From an uncultured bacterium (GTDB taxonomy: Bacteria; Muiribacteriota; Ozemobacteria; Ozemobacterales; Ozemobacteraceae), in contig CALEDQ010000012.1 of NCBI GenBank assembly GCA_937949615.1, forward strand, positions 1 to 46,069: 46,069 bases of DNA, given 5' to 3'. The position numbers and the translations under genes were made by a program. The notes below the pieces were generated by a model that did not search any database, was not told where the DNA came from, and saw only the letters and a program-made list of their open reading frames with translations. Of the stretch, positions 35,801 through 44,299 are shown in pieces. Numbering within the stretch: position 1 is the first letter of the stretch; the number at the start of each line of letters is the position of its first letter.

Positions 35801-36351
35801 AGATGTTCCAGCACCGGCCGTTCATCTGGCACATCTGGGATGGTCTGCGTGACGGCTTTTCGGCATTGATCAACTACCATAAACTCGACTACAAAACCCT
35901 CGAAACTCTTATCTACACCTATCTCGGCGACTGGGTAGCCCGCCAGAAGCAGGATATCGCCAACGGCATCGATGGCGCCGCCGAAAAACTCGCCGCCGCC
36001 GAAGCGCTCAAAAAGCGCCTCGAATTGATTCTCGAAGGCGAAGCCCCTTACGACATCTTCATACGCTGGAAACCTCTTAACCAGCAACCAATCGGCTGGA
36101 ACCCCGATCTAAACGACGGCGTGCGCCTGAATATCAGACCCTTCATGTCAGTGCCCGACATCGCCAAAAAAGGCGCCGGCATTCTGCGCGACAAACCCAA
36201 CATCAAATGGGAAAAAGACCGCGGCAAAGACGTCGCCTCAGCCCCCTGGTTCAATCTCGGCCCCCAATACGAAGGTCAACCCGGCGACCGCATCAACGAC
36301 CACCACCTGACTCTGAAAGAAAAGAAAGCCAAAGGAAATACCAATGATTAA
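32821..36351 (+). CDS. pglX: BREX adenine-specific DNA methyltransferase PglX
   Basis: An 1176-aa N6-adenine methyltransferase, usual for type 1 PglX. Motif I is DPCCGSGHFL (from residue 325) and the catalytic motif IV is NVPY at residues 507-510, a variant of NPPY. It methylates a short non-palindromic site to mark host DNA and, with the other Brx proteins, sets the target for phage exclusion. The C-terminal half is expected to hold target recognition. Positions 34840-35340 (about residues 674-840) are visibly more AT-rich than the gene on both sides, which suggests exchange of part of the specificity region. It overlaps the next gene by 8 nt. Confidence 0.95.
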   Translation: MTMQPLEKSLRNRLENTVKIARTVAEEAAKAALEQLGVGDATLPQHLSTAERELRRKLRVHGRQLGDLRNAATESQETTRLLEEVAYEHWHRMLFARFLAENNLLMYPDPDSPVAVTLEECEDLSADEGAANGWELAARFAARMLPQIFRTDSPVFQLTLAPEHQQKLEKLLVEMPIEVFTASDSLGWVYQFWQSDNKDRINKSEVKIGARELPAVTQLFTEPYMVSFLLDNSLGAWWVKKQVMADDHQVSLKTRDLLKNAKTEDELREFFALPGVPLSYLRFVKSEDCALHEGNKPVFAGEHWMPASGWFAGWPHKLAELKTLDPCCGSGHFLVAAFLMLVPMRMRLENISAKQAVDLVLKENLHGLELDRRCVELAAFALALTAWKFPNSGGYRPLPELNVACSGLAVSLAREEWKNLALGRKDLQTAMSWMYDTFADAPVLGSLLNPARSEATKIISWPELSASLEQALKQEQSEEQHEIAVVAHGLARAAMLLAGRYNWVITNVPYLSRGKQSDITRDFCEKYYDTGKSDLATVFLERCLEFCCDLGTASIVLPQNWLFLSSYKKFREKLLKNDIWHLIARLGENGFDSPAAAGAFVAMLTISRAKQGSNKTGLFAAGTNKIEHPLRGLDVSEFRTAAEKATHLPTAEIKSIEQSKQLENPDARVVLSKEYVFVDMMNTLAHSHHGLVCGDRPRMCINYWEVCLLSTIWIQYCGTVKNSQHYGGKDTYLRWCNGTEAIKELKGATNLETHAWDKKGVVVSAMRELPVTLYTGMAFDNNTAVITSNTSAHLPAIWCFCSSPEYNEAVRRIDQKLNVTNATLVKVPFDLEYWSKIAEEKYPNGLPEPYSDDPTQWIFHGHPCGAVAWDEAQKWTAHGPLRTDETVLQVAVARLLGYRWPAELDEKMELAAEQREWVKRCDALLSHADEDGIVCIPPVRGEAAAADRLLNLLAAAYGKAWSNDTLTRLLASAEHAGKSLETWLRDKFFAQHCKMFQHRPFIWHIWDGLRDGFSALINYHKLDYKTLETLIYTYLGDWVARQKQDIANGIDGAAEKLAAAEALKKRLELILEGEAPYDIFIRWKPLNQQPIGWNPDLNDGVRLNIRPFMSVPDIAKKGAGILRDKPNIKWEKDRGKDVASAPWFNLGPQYEGQPGDRINDHHLTLKEKKAKGNTND

Positions 36352-38125
36352 GGACGCTTCAAACAAACCGATTTCAGAGCTTTTTGATGTTGATTCGAAA
36401 GCGACTTATTTTATCCCCAAATACCAGCGAGAATACACTTGGGCAAGGCCACAGTGGGAGTCTCTTTTTGATGATTTGCAGGATAATGAAACGGGTTATT
36501 ATCTTGGCTCGTTTATTTGTATCAGTCAGAGCAAAGATTCTTTAAAGCCGGAACTTGAAGTAATTGATGGGCAACAGCGATTGACTACCCTGTCATTGCT
36601 TTTTGCAGCTATTTATAAGGTGCTGAAAGGTTTCGATCATGAATTGACAGACGATCAGAGGGTTGACCTGGCCAATTTGAAAAGAAAACTCGTTTTGAAA
36701 AATACAAGCGATGAATTAAGGGTTATTCCGCAAATTCAGAATAGCAACTTACAGGATTTTAAAGCTGTTTTATCAGACAGCGGAATAATTGGTTCATGTG
36801 AAATCCCTGCTTATGCAGGCAACAGGAAAATATTCAGGGCTTACAGGTATATGCAGGAAAGAGTTACTCAGTTGCCTACTGTTTGCGAGAGCCTCGCAAA
36901 CACAATTTTGAAATTTTTGGAAAAAGTTTGCCAGGTCAACATGGTCAAAATCGAAGTGGGTTCGCATACCGATGCCTATATTTTATTTGAATCATTGAAT
37001 AATCGCGGGATGCCACTTACAGCAATCGACTTGATCAAGAATAAGCTATTGGCAAAAGTAGACAAAGAAAATCCTGGGAATCTGAATGACTATTTTGCCA
37101 AATGGAACAAAATTCTTAGTTTTCTTGGAGACGACTATTCAGTGCAGGAAAGGTTTTTTCGCCAGTATTATAATGCATTCAAGGCAGAATTGAAGGATGC
37201 TTGTCAGGCTACTTTAGCCACCCGCTCAAATCTGATTCAGATTTATGAAAAATTAATCAATCATGATGCCTCTAATTTTTTGACGAAACTTAATGACGCT
37301 GCGAAACATTACTCGTTATTACTTTTGCGTGGAACAGAAGAGCTTAACAATGGCTTCACGGAATCATTGAGAGATCTTGATAGAATTCAGGGTTCCCCTT
37401 CGTATCTTCTTTTACTTTATCTATTCTTGTGTAAAAGTAAGCTGGAAATTTCGGATACGAATATCAACAAGATAGTGAAGCTACTGGTATGTTTCTTTGT
37501 AAGACGCAATCTTACTGACATGCCTGCTACCAGGGATATGACAAGGCTTTTCATGAATATTGTCGAATTAATTAACGACAAAAAGGGCGATGAGATTGTT
37601 TCCCTGGTCAAAGCACAGCTAGTAAAAGTTTCTGCTACAAGCGAATTTTTTGTAAATAAGCTGAAGAACAGCATTTATGAAGAAAATTCATGGGTTACCA
37701 GATTTATTCTTTGCAAGATCGCTGAAGAGAGCATGACACGTGAGAATATTACCGATCTTTGGAAAACTGATGGAAAGCAATTTATATGGACTATCGAGCA
37801 TATTTTTCCGCAGGGAGAAAGAATTCCTGAATATTGGGTAAAAATGATTGCAGACGGTGATGAAAAAAAGGCAAAACAACTCCAGGAAACACACGTTCAT
37901 AAACTTGGGAATCTAACTATAACAGCTTATAACCGAGAACTGGGCAATAAAAGCTTCATTGAAAAACGGGATAGAAAAGATAAAAACGGTCTCAATGTTG
38001 GCTATAAAAATAATCTGAAGCTTAACGAAGACTTGGCGACATCAGATTGCTGGACTACAGAAAAAATAGATCAGCGGACAGACAAACTTATAAAGATAGT
38101 CTCAGCCTTATTTGACTTCAATTAA
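36344..38125 (+). CDS. GmrSD-like (BrxU-like) type IV restriction enzyme, DUF262-DUF1524
   Basis: A 593-aa single-chain protein. The N-terminal DUF262 domain has IPKYQREYTW (residues 24-33) and DGQQRLTT (75-82), the nucleotide-binding motif of GmrS. The C-terminal DUF1524 HNH-type nuclease has IEHIFPQ (near 485) and HKLGNLTITAYNRELGN (near 519). Such enzymes cut DNA with modified cytosines, for example glucosylated hydroxymethylcytosine, and BrxU is a relative encoded within an E. fergusonii BREX locus. It overlaps pglX by 8 nt, so it is expressed with BREX, but its base use is much more AT-rich, which marks it as a later insertion. The substrate is inferred from the family. Confidence 0.9.
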   Translation: MIKDASNKPISELFDVDSKATYFIPKYQREYTWARPQWESLFDDLQDNETGYYLGSFICISQSKDSLKPELEVIDGQQRLTTLSLLFAAIYKVLKGFDHELTDDQRVDLANLKRKLVLKNTSDELRVIPQIQNSNLQDFKAVLSDSGIIGSCEIPAYAGNRKIFRAYRYMQERVTQLPTVCESLANTILKFLEKVCQVNMVKIEVGSHTDAYILFESLNNRGMPLTAIDLIKNKLLAKVDKENPGNLNDYFAKWNKILSFLGDDYSVQERFFRQYYNAFKAELKDACQATLATRSNLIQIYEKLINHDASNFLTKLNDAAKHYSLLLLRGTEELNNGFTESLRDLDRIQGSPSYLLLLYLFLCKSKLEISDTNINKIVKLLVCFFVRRNLTDMPATRDMTRLFMNIVELINDKKGDEIVSLVKAQLVKVSATSEFFVNKLKNSIYEENSWVTRFILCKIAEESMTRENITDLWKTDGKQFIWTIEHIFPQGERIPEYWVKMIADGDEKKAKQLQETHVHKLGNLTITAYNRELGNKSFIEKRDRKDKNGLNVGYKNNLKLNEDLATSDCWTTEKIDQRTDKLIKIVSALFDFN

Positions 38126-38183
38126 ATGACAATCTTCAAAACCTGCGCTAGAATAGCCAGAATGATTGCTGCAAGGAGATAGC

Positions 38184-39257
38184 ATGAACCCAAACCAACT
38201 TTCACGATTATCTATCCGCGGGTTCAAATCGATTCGAGAATGTGACCTCGAACTGAACAATCTTAATGTAATCATTGGTGCCAATGGGGCCGGCAAATCA
38301 AATCTTATCAGCTTTTTTCGTCTGATTCAGCAGATGCTCGATCAGAAATTGCAGGTGTTTTCAGCATGGATGGGCGGCCCCGATTCGATGCTGCATTTTG
38401 GCAGAAAAGTTACCCCTGAATTGTCATTTGAGCTATGTTTTGGCGAAAACAGATACTCTGGCGTTCTAAGGGCGACTCAAGATAACAGGCTGAACTTCTT
38501 CAATGAGAAACTGGCGATTCGCGATCGCTGGCAGGATGCTTCGGGGCACTTCGAAAGCCATTTTAACGTTCTGGCTAACATCGGTTCAGGTCTTTTCAAA
38601 GGTTTTAATGCCATGAAAAACTGGCGGGTCTACCATTTTCATGACACCGGCGAAACTTCCCCGGTCAAGCAATTGCACGGTCTTAACGTTAATGATTACC
38701 TGCGCCCCGACGGGAGCAATCTCGCAGCTTTTCTGTTCTTTTTGAGAGAAAGACACAATGAGCACTACCAGAGGATTGTCAAAACCATACGACTGGTAGC
38801 GCCATTTTTTGAAGACTTTGCTCTGCGCCCGAACCCGACCAATGGAAACATGATTGAGCTTGAATGGCGGCACACAGGCGAAAACGTTCCATGCAAAGCC
38901 TTTATGCTTTCTGACGGCACTCTGCGCTTTATCTGCCTGACAACAGTTCTGCTGCAACCAGAATCGGTGCAGCCCGAGACAATTTTCATAGACGAACCAG
39001 AACTTGGCCTACACCCTCTTGCCATCAGCACTTTTGCCGGTATGGTCCGTTCTGTCTCGACAAGCCGGCAGATAATAATCGCCACGCAATCTTCAGATCT
39101 GATTAATGAATTTGCACCCGAAAACATAATAGTTGCAGATCGTCAGCAAAATTCGACCGTCTTCAACCGCCTCGAAACCAATAAGCTCAGTGAATGGCTA
39201 AATGAGTATTCATTAGCAGAGCTCTGGCACAAAAACCTTCTTGGCGGGAGGCCTTGA
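38184..39257 (+). CDS. ABC-type AAA ATPase (OLD/PARIS AriA-like), partner of DUF4276
   Basis: A 357-aa RecF/OLD-type ATPase. Walker A is GANGAGKSN (from residue 32), the signature-like segment is FMLSDGTLRFI, Walker B is IFIDEPELGLHP (Asp270-Glu271), and the switch region is IIATQSSDLINEF. It lacks a long coiled-coil insertion and any nuclease domain; the next gene supplies the probable effector. I choose the ATG at 38184 because AAGGAG lies just before it. The 58-nt gap after the GmrSD gene is the largest inside the operon up to brxL. By analogy to AriA it may be the sensor or scaffold; that is inference. Confidence 0.88.
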   Translation: MNPNQLSRLSIRGFKSIRECDLELNNLNVIIGANGAGKSNLISFFRLIQQMLDQKLQVFSAWMGGPDSMLHFGRKVTPELSFELCFGENRYSGVLRATQDNRLNFFNEKLAIRDRWQDASGHFESHFNVLANIGSGLFKGFNAMKNWRVYHFHDTGETSPVKQLHGLNVNDYLRPDGSNLAAFLFFLRERHNEHYQRIVKTIRLVAPFFEDFALRPNPTNGNMIELEWRHTGENVPCKAFMLSDGTLRFICLTTVLLQPESVQPETIFIDEPELGLHPLAISTFAGMVRSVSTSRQIIIATQSSDLINEFAPENIIVADRQQNSTVFNRLETNKLSEWLNEYSLAELWHKNLLGGRP

Positions 39258-39259
39258 AT

Positions 39260-39901
39260 ATGATGCGAGTGTTTGTGTTCTGCGAAGGCCAGAGTGAAGA
39301 AAGCTTTGTTAAAAATGTTCTTTATCCGCATTTTCAGAGCAAAGCTATTTATCTAACCCCAATTGTCTTATCTACAAGGGTACATTTTCGTGGTGGTGTT
39401 TCGACCTACGGCAAAATTCATCAGCAAATAGAAAGAAAGTGCAAAGAAGATAACAGCGCCTGGGTGACCACAATGATTGACTATTATGGATTACCCCATG
39501 ATTGGCCAGATCTTCCGGCAGGGAAAAAACAGATTACGGAAGTTGAAAAGGCTTTTGAAGACAGAATCGGGATGCGGAATTTTCTGGCAAACTTGATTTT
39601 ACACGAGTTCGAGGGTCTGCTTTTCAGCAACCCGGAAGCTTTTAGCTCATGGTTCAAGGTTTCTGAGGTCGATGAGCTGAAGTCGGTTCGTTCAAGTTTT
39701 TCAACACCCGAAGACATCAACGATAATCGCGAAACTGCGCCATCAAAAAGGCTAAAGAGCATCTGCAAAAATTATGACAAGACATTCCATGGGTTCCAGT
39801 TGGCTCAGGAAATCGGTCTGGAGAAAATTCGCAGAGAATGCCCTCATTTTGACGGCTGGATAAAGCGTCTTGAAGCGCTGTCTGGAGAGAGAAAATCATG
39901 A
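39260..39901 (+). CDS. DUF4276 protein, TOPRIM-like putative effector
   Basis: A 213-aa DUF4276 protein. The N-terminus VFVFCEGQSEESFV has the Gly-flanked Glu (Glu9) of a TOPRIM-type first strand, and VTTMIDYYGLP (Asp74) and LHEFEGLLFSNPEAF (Glu116/Glu118) supply further acidic residues, as in OLD-family nucleases. It could thus be a Mg-dependent nuclease triggered by the ATPase encoded upstream, like AriB (DUF4435) of PARIS. GGGAGG lies about 8 nt before the ATG at 39260, next to the stop of the ATPase gene. It overlaps pglZ by 4 nt. The family is firm; the nuclease role is inferred. Confidence 0.82.
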   Translation: MMRVFVFCEGQSEESFVKNVLYPHFQSKAIYLTPIVLSTRVHFRGGVSTYGKIHQQIERKCKEDNSAWVTTMIDYYGLPHDWPDLPAGKKQITEVEKAFEDRIGMRNFLANLILHEFEGLLFSNPEAFSSWFKVSEVDELKSVRSSFSTPEDINDNRETAPSKRLKSICKNYDKTFHGFQLAQEIGLEKIRRECPHFDGWIKRLEALSGERKS

Positions 39902-42207
39902 AACTGGTTGACGAATTTATCAAAGCAGTGCGCTCAGCGGCAGTATTCAACAAGGAAGTTCAGGTTGCGCCAGCATGTATTCTCTGGCCCGATCGCGATC
40001 GGCAATGGGAAACAGCTATGCCGCGCCTGCAGGAAGAAATGCCGGAATTGCTGATTCTCGGCGATTACAAACCGGAAGCCAGAACAGGGCCCGCTATCTG
40101 GCTGCGATGCCAGCTTTCAGCCACCGGCTCAGAATCATCGCGGGTGCCGGTTCTTTATCTGCCCGGGGTCAGCCGTCAGGATCTTCGCGCTGTCGAAGGT
40201 TGCCCGGATCATCTCAAACCACTTGCCGAGCTGCAGTTTCGCGGCGTTATCTGGTCACAGATTAATGCAAAAGACTGGACGATTCTTGCCTGGCTGAAAA
40301 CCGACCAGGGCGGCCTGGGACTTGATGTTTCTCAGGACAACGATACACGGCGTGCCATGCATCTTGCCTTGAACCGTCTGTTGAACGAAGACCTCGAACT
40401 GCTCAAGGGTAAACGACTCGAAAAAGACTATTTTAACACCCTGCTGACCGGCGGCGACCCGATCAGAGATCTGCTGCAGTGGCTAGACCAGGGCGAGGCA
40501 TTTCGTAGTGGTCGCTCTGAAAACGAATGGCTGGCATTTGTCGAAGTATGTCGCTCACAATTAGCCTTTAACCCGCAGAAAGATGGCCTTCTGGCCGGAG
40601 CAGCCAGACTTGCGGCTGCCGAAGGCCCATGGCGAACCGTCTGGGAGAGATATTGTGAGGCGGCCCGGCGTTTCCCGGGTATCCCGGCGCAGATTCGCAA
40701 GTGCAAAATGCCGGCCGACGATCTTTTTTCGAACGAAGAAACGCATGGCAACTGGCCGCAATGGAACGAAACCAGGGAGATTAAACTTAGAGATGATCTA
40801 AAGTCTCTCAACAAGTTGCCGGCACACGAAGCACGTAAAAAGATTCTGGAATTTGAGCAGGAACACAGTCGGCGAAGAAATCTGATCTGGTCGGAACTTA
40901 ATGAAGCACCTCTGGCCAAATCGTTAAAGCACCTGGCAATTCTGGCAGATGTAACCAGAACAAGCCTGGCAGCAGGTAATCCGTCTGATATGGCCGCATT
41001 ATACCGAAATCATGGCTGGAAAGCCGACAACGCCATGCTGCAGGCTCTCGCCGAGGTAGAAAAAACTGAAGACGTCGATGCCGTTTCGACAGCTGTCTGC
41101 TCTATTTATCAAACCTGGCTCGAAGAAGCTTCAAGACACCTTCAGAAGGTGTGGGAACCCGGGCAGGTCTCATTTTCAGATCCGGGGTCGGAAATAGGCC
41201 AATGCATAATCTTCGTTGACGGGCTTCGCTTTGACTGCGCCAGGCGGCTTGCAGAAATTCTTGAAAAGAAAGGCCTGACCGTAGAAACGAAAGAGCAATG
41301 GGCGGCTTTGCCAAGCGTAACCGGTACCGGCAAACCTGCCGTAGCACCCATTAAAAGCAAAGAAGATCTGGTTGCCGAAGAAGCAGATGGCTTCAACTTT
41401 GAAATTCTATCTTCGAGCCAGTTCAATAAGGCTGTCGAAGCGAGTGGCTACAAGATTCTCGACAAAAAAAGCCGGGTTGAATCAACCGATCTGCAGAATA
41501 TCTGGTGTGAGTGCGGCAATATCGACCATGAAGGCCATGATCGTGGTGCCAGACTGGCAAGACAACTCGATACAATTTTCAATGAAATTGCCGCCCGTAT
41601 AATTGAGTGTCTCGGTGCCGGTCATAAAAGTGTTCGGGTGGTAACCGACCATGGCTGGCTGCTACTACCGGGTGGCCTGCCAAAAATAGAGCTCCCGCAT
41701 GACCTTTCGGAAACTAAATGGGGGCGTTGCGCTGCCATAAAAGAAGGGGCAGCGAATCAGGAGCGCCTTTTCCCCTGGCACTGGAATCAAAATCGGCACT
41801 TTGCACTTGCCGACGGCATCAGCTGCTACAAAAAGGGCCTTGAATACTCGCATGGCGGCCTGAGTCTGCAGGAATGCCTGACTCTTGAACTGAAAGTCAT
41901 GGGTGGAGCCACTGCAACCGCGTTCAGCGACCTGGAAATTACCGATGTGAAATGGTCTGGTCTGCGATGCAAGGTTGCCGCGACCGGTAATTTTACCGAA
42001 CTTAAGCTCGATATTCGTCTTAACGCCGGCGATCCGGGTAGCTCGGTTCTGCTGACCGTAAAGAAATTCAACGAAAATGGCATGGCTTCTGTCGTTGTCG
42101 AAAATGAGGATCTCGTGGGAAAGTCTGCAGTGCTGACAGTTCTTGCAGACGATGGAAATATGGTTTTGCAGCAATCAACAGTGATAGGCGGAGGACAAGA
42201 TGATTGA
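39898..42207 (+). CDS. pglZ: BREX alkaline-phosphatase-like protein PglZ
   Basis: A 769-aa PglZ-domain protein. The metal-binding residues of the alkaline phosphatase fold are in IIFVDGLRFDCARR (Asp441), NIDHEGHDRG (Asp543, His544) and VVTDHGWLLLPGGLPK (Asp584, His585). The N-terminal 400 residues are a helical BREX-specific part and the C-terminus is beta-rich. PglZ is a core and diagnostic BREX component needed for methylation and exclusion. Its ATG overlaps the DUF4276 stop and its end overlaps brxL by 8 nt, so the accessory pair is wired into translation of the core genes. Confidence 0.95.
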   Translation: MKLVDEFIKAVRSAAVFNKEVQVAPACILWPDRDRQWETAMPRLQEEMPELLILGDYKPEARTGPAIWLRCQLSATGSESSRVPVLYLPGVSRQDLRAVEGCPDHLKPLAELQFRGVIWSQINAKDWTILAWLKTDQGGLGLDVSQDNDTRRAMHLALNRLLNEDLELLKGKRLEKDYFNTLLTGGDPIRDLLQWLDQGEAFRSGRSENEWLAFVEVCRSQLAFNPQKDGLLAGAARLAAAEGPWRTVWERYCEAARRFPGIPAQIRKCKMPADDLFSNEETHGNWPQWNETREIKLRDDLKSLNKLPAHEARKKILEFEQEHSRRRNLIWSELNEAPLAKSLKHLAILADVTRTSLAAGNPSDMAALYRNHGWKADNAMLQALAEVEKTEDVDAVSTAVCSIYQTWLEEASRHLQKVWEPGQVSFSDPGSEIGQCIIFVDGLRFDCARRLAEILEKKGLTVETKEQWAALPSVTGTGKPAVAPIKSKEDLVAEEADGFNFEILSSSQFNKAVEASGYKILDKKSRVESTDLQNIWCECGNIDHEGHDRGARLARQLDTIFNEIAARIIECLGAGHKSVRVVTDHGWLLLPGGLPKIELPHDLSETKWGRCAAIKEGAANQERLFPWHWNQNRHFALADGISCYKKGLEYSHGGLSLQECLTLELKVMGGATATAFSDLEITDVKWSGLRCKVAATGNFTELKLDIRLNAGDPGSSVLLTVKKFNENGMASVVVENEDLVGKSAVLTVLADDGNMVLQQSTVIGGGQDD

Positions 42208-44248
42208 ACTCGATAATATAGATCAAAAAGCAGCATCGGCCCTTGAGGGCTACCTGGTCAGAAAGGATCTGGTCAGGACTTTCAGTCGCCAGTTTCCCGT
42301 GCCTACCTATGTTGTTGAGTTCATGCTCGGCCGTTACTGCGCCAGTATTGACCAGAACGAAATCGACGAAGGCCTCGAAATTGTGCAGCGCCAGCTTAAA
42401 TCACGTACTGTCAAAGCCGGCGAAGAAGAACTTTTTAAGGCTCGGGCAAAGGAAAACGGCGAAGTTAAGATAATCGATCTCATAACTGCCCGCCTGGACG
42501 CCAAGACTGATTCTTATGTTGCGACTCTGCCGAGTCTTCGCTTGAATGATGTTCGTATCAGCCCCGAAATGGTCAGCACGCACGAGCGCATGCTGACCGG
42601 CGGGTTTTATGCCGAGGTTACCCTCAACTATGATGCCGCCATCGCCCTTGAAAACAAAGGCCGGCCCTTCGGCGTGGCCGCACTGAGAGAGATTCAGCTG
42701 TCAAAGCGCGATGTTCTGGAAATTCTTGAAAAGGCCAGAAAGAGCTTTAACACAGAAGAATGGAAGGAATTTCTGCTGCGCTCAATAGGCATCGAGCCTG
42801 CAAAACTGAGTGAAAGGCAGAGAAATGCATTGTTGCTGCGCATGGTTCCTTTTGTTGAACGGAACTATAATATGGTGGAACTCGGGCCGCGCGGCACCGG
42901 CAAAAGCCATCTGTTTCAGCAGGTTTCACCACATGCGCACCTGATTTCGGGTGGCAAGGCAACCGTAGCCCGCATGTTTGTTAACAATGCCAACGGTCAG
43001 CGAGGCCTGGTCTGCCAATATGATGTCGTCTGTTTTGATGAGGTTTCTGGCATCTCTTTTGATCAGAAAGACGGCGTCAATATCATGAAGGGCTATATGG
43101 AATCCGGTGAATTCAGCCGCGGCAAGGAAAGCATCAGGGCCGACGGCAGTATGGTACTGGTGGGCAACTTTGAAGTTGACGTCGAGCATCAGCAGCGAAT
43201 CGGTCATTTGTTTGGCCCGATGCCTCCGGAAATGCGTGACGACACGGCTTTTATGGATCGTATCCACGCATTTCTGCCAGGGTGGGATGTACCCAAGATA
43301 GATAAAGAACTGCTCACCAATCATTTTGGTCTGGTCAGCGACTTTTTATCTGAATGCTGGAGCCAGTTGCGCAATCAGAGCCGGATAAGTCTGCTGCAAA
43401 ACCGGGTTTTCTACGGCGGTTCGCTCTCAGGCCGCGACACCAATGCGGTCAACAAAACCGTGAGTGGCCTGCTCAAGCTTCTCTACCCGGGCACTGAACA
43501 TGAGGTAGATGAAAAAGACATCGAGTGGGCCGTCAGAATTGCTTTTGAATCACGCCGCCGCGTAAAGGAACAGCAGAAACGCATCGGTTCGGCGGAGTTT
43601 CGCAATACGCATTTCAGCTATGTCATGGGCACTGACGGTATAGAAAAATTTGTTTCGACGCCGGAGCTGCAGAACGAAAACAGCATCGGCAACGATCCTC
43701 TCGAACCCGGCCAGGTCTGGACAATAAGCCCGGGTGGCAATGATGAGAACCCCGGCCTTTATCGCATCGAAATCAACGAAGGCCCAGGTTCTGGCGTTAA
43801 AATACTGAACAAGCCGGTGCCGCCTGCCTTCAGAGAAAGCATGAGCTGCGCCGAGCAAAATCTGTATGCCCGGTCGATGCAGTTGGTTGGCGACAAAGAC
43901 CCGCGTCAGCATGAGTTCACAGTTCAACTAAGAGCTTTTGACGCCTCAAAAACCGGTGCGAAGCTGGGCATTGCTTCGCTGGTAGCGCTTTGCACTGCTC
44001 TGCTCAAGAAGAGCGTGCGCGGCGGCCTGATCATTGCCGGCGAGATCAATCTTGGCGGTTCCATTGAGCCAATCCACAACCCGGTCTCTCTCGCCGAAAT
44101 CGCTGTGGAAAAGGGAGCCACCGCCCTTCTTGTGCCGGTATCATGCCGGCGCCAGCTCATCGACCTCTCCGACGACATGGCCACCCGCATCGACGTCCAG
44201 TTTTACTCCGACGCCCGCGACGCCCTTCTCAAGTCAATGCTGGAGTAA
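42200..44248 (+). CDS. brxL: BREX AAA+ protein BrxL (Lon-like)
   Basis: A 682-aa BrxL, normal length. Walker A is GPRGTGKSH (from residue 229), Walker B is VVCFDEVSG (Asp280-Glu281), and the MCM-like AAA+ core runs to about residue 480. The last 110 residues have the Lon-protease fold (KTGAKLGIASLVALCTALL, then IIAGEINLGGSIEPI and HNPVSLAEIA). The Ser of the Lon GPSAG motif and the catalytic Lys are not seen at their usual places, so proteolysis is doubtful. BrxL is needed for phage restriction but not for methylation in type 1 systems. It is the last core gene. Confidence 0.95.
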   Translation: MIELDNIDQKAASALEGYLVRKDLVRTFSRQFPVPTYVVEFMLGRYCASIDQNEIDEGLEIVQRQLKSRTVKAGEEELFKARAKENGEVKIIDLITARLDAKTDSYVATLPSLRLNDVRISPEMVSTHERMLTGGFYAEVTLNYDAAIALENKGRPFGVAALREIQLSKRDVLEILEKARKSFNTEEWKEFLLRSIGIEPAKLSERQRNALLLRMVPFVERNYNMVELGPRGTGKSHLFQQVSPHAHLISGGKATVARMFVNNANGQRGLVCQYDVVCFDEVSGISFDQKDGVNIMKGYMESGEFSRGKESIRADGSMVLVGNFEVDVEHQQRIGHLFGPMPPEMRDDTAFMDRIHAFLPGWDVPKIDKELLTNHFGLVSDFLSECWSQLRNQSRISLLQNRVFYGGSLSGRDTNAVNKTVSGLLKLLYPGTEHEVDEKDIEWAVRIAFESRRRVKEQQKRIGSAEFRNTHFSYVMGTDGIEKFVSTPELQNENSIGNDPLEPGQVWTISPGGNDENPGLYRIEINEGPGSGVKILNKPVPPAFRESMSCAEQNLYARSMQLVGDKDPRQHEFTVQLRAFDASKTGAKLGIASLVALCTALLKKSVRGGLIIAGEINLGGSIEPIHNPVSLAEIAVEKGATALLVPVSCRRQLIDLSDDMATRIDVQFYSDARDALLKSMLE

Positions 44249-44299
44249 GGCTTTATATTTGAGTCCTGACGCCTTTAAACACCAGAATCAGGAGATTAT

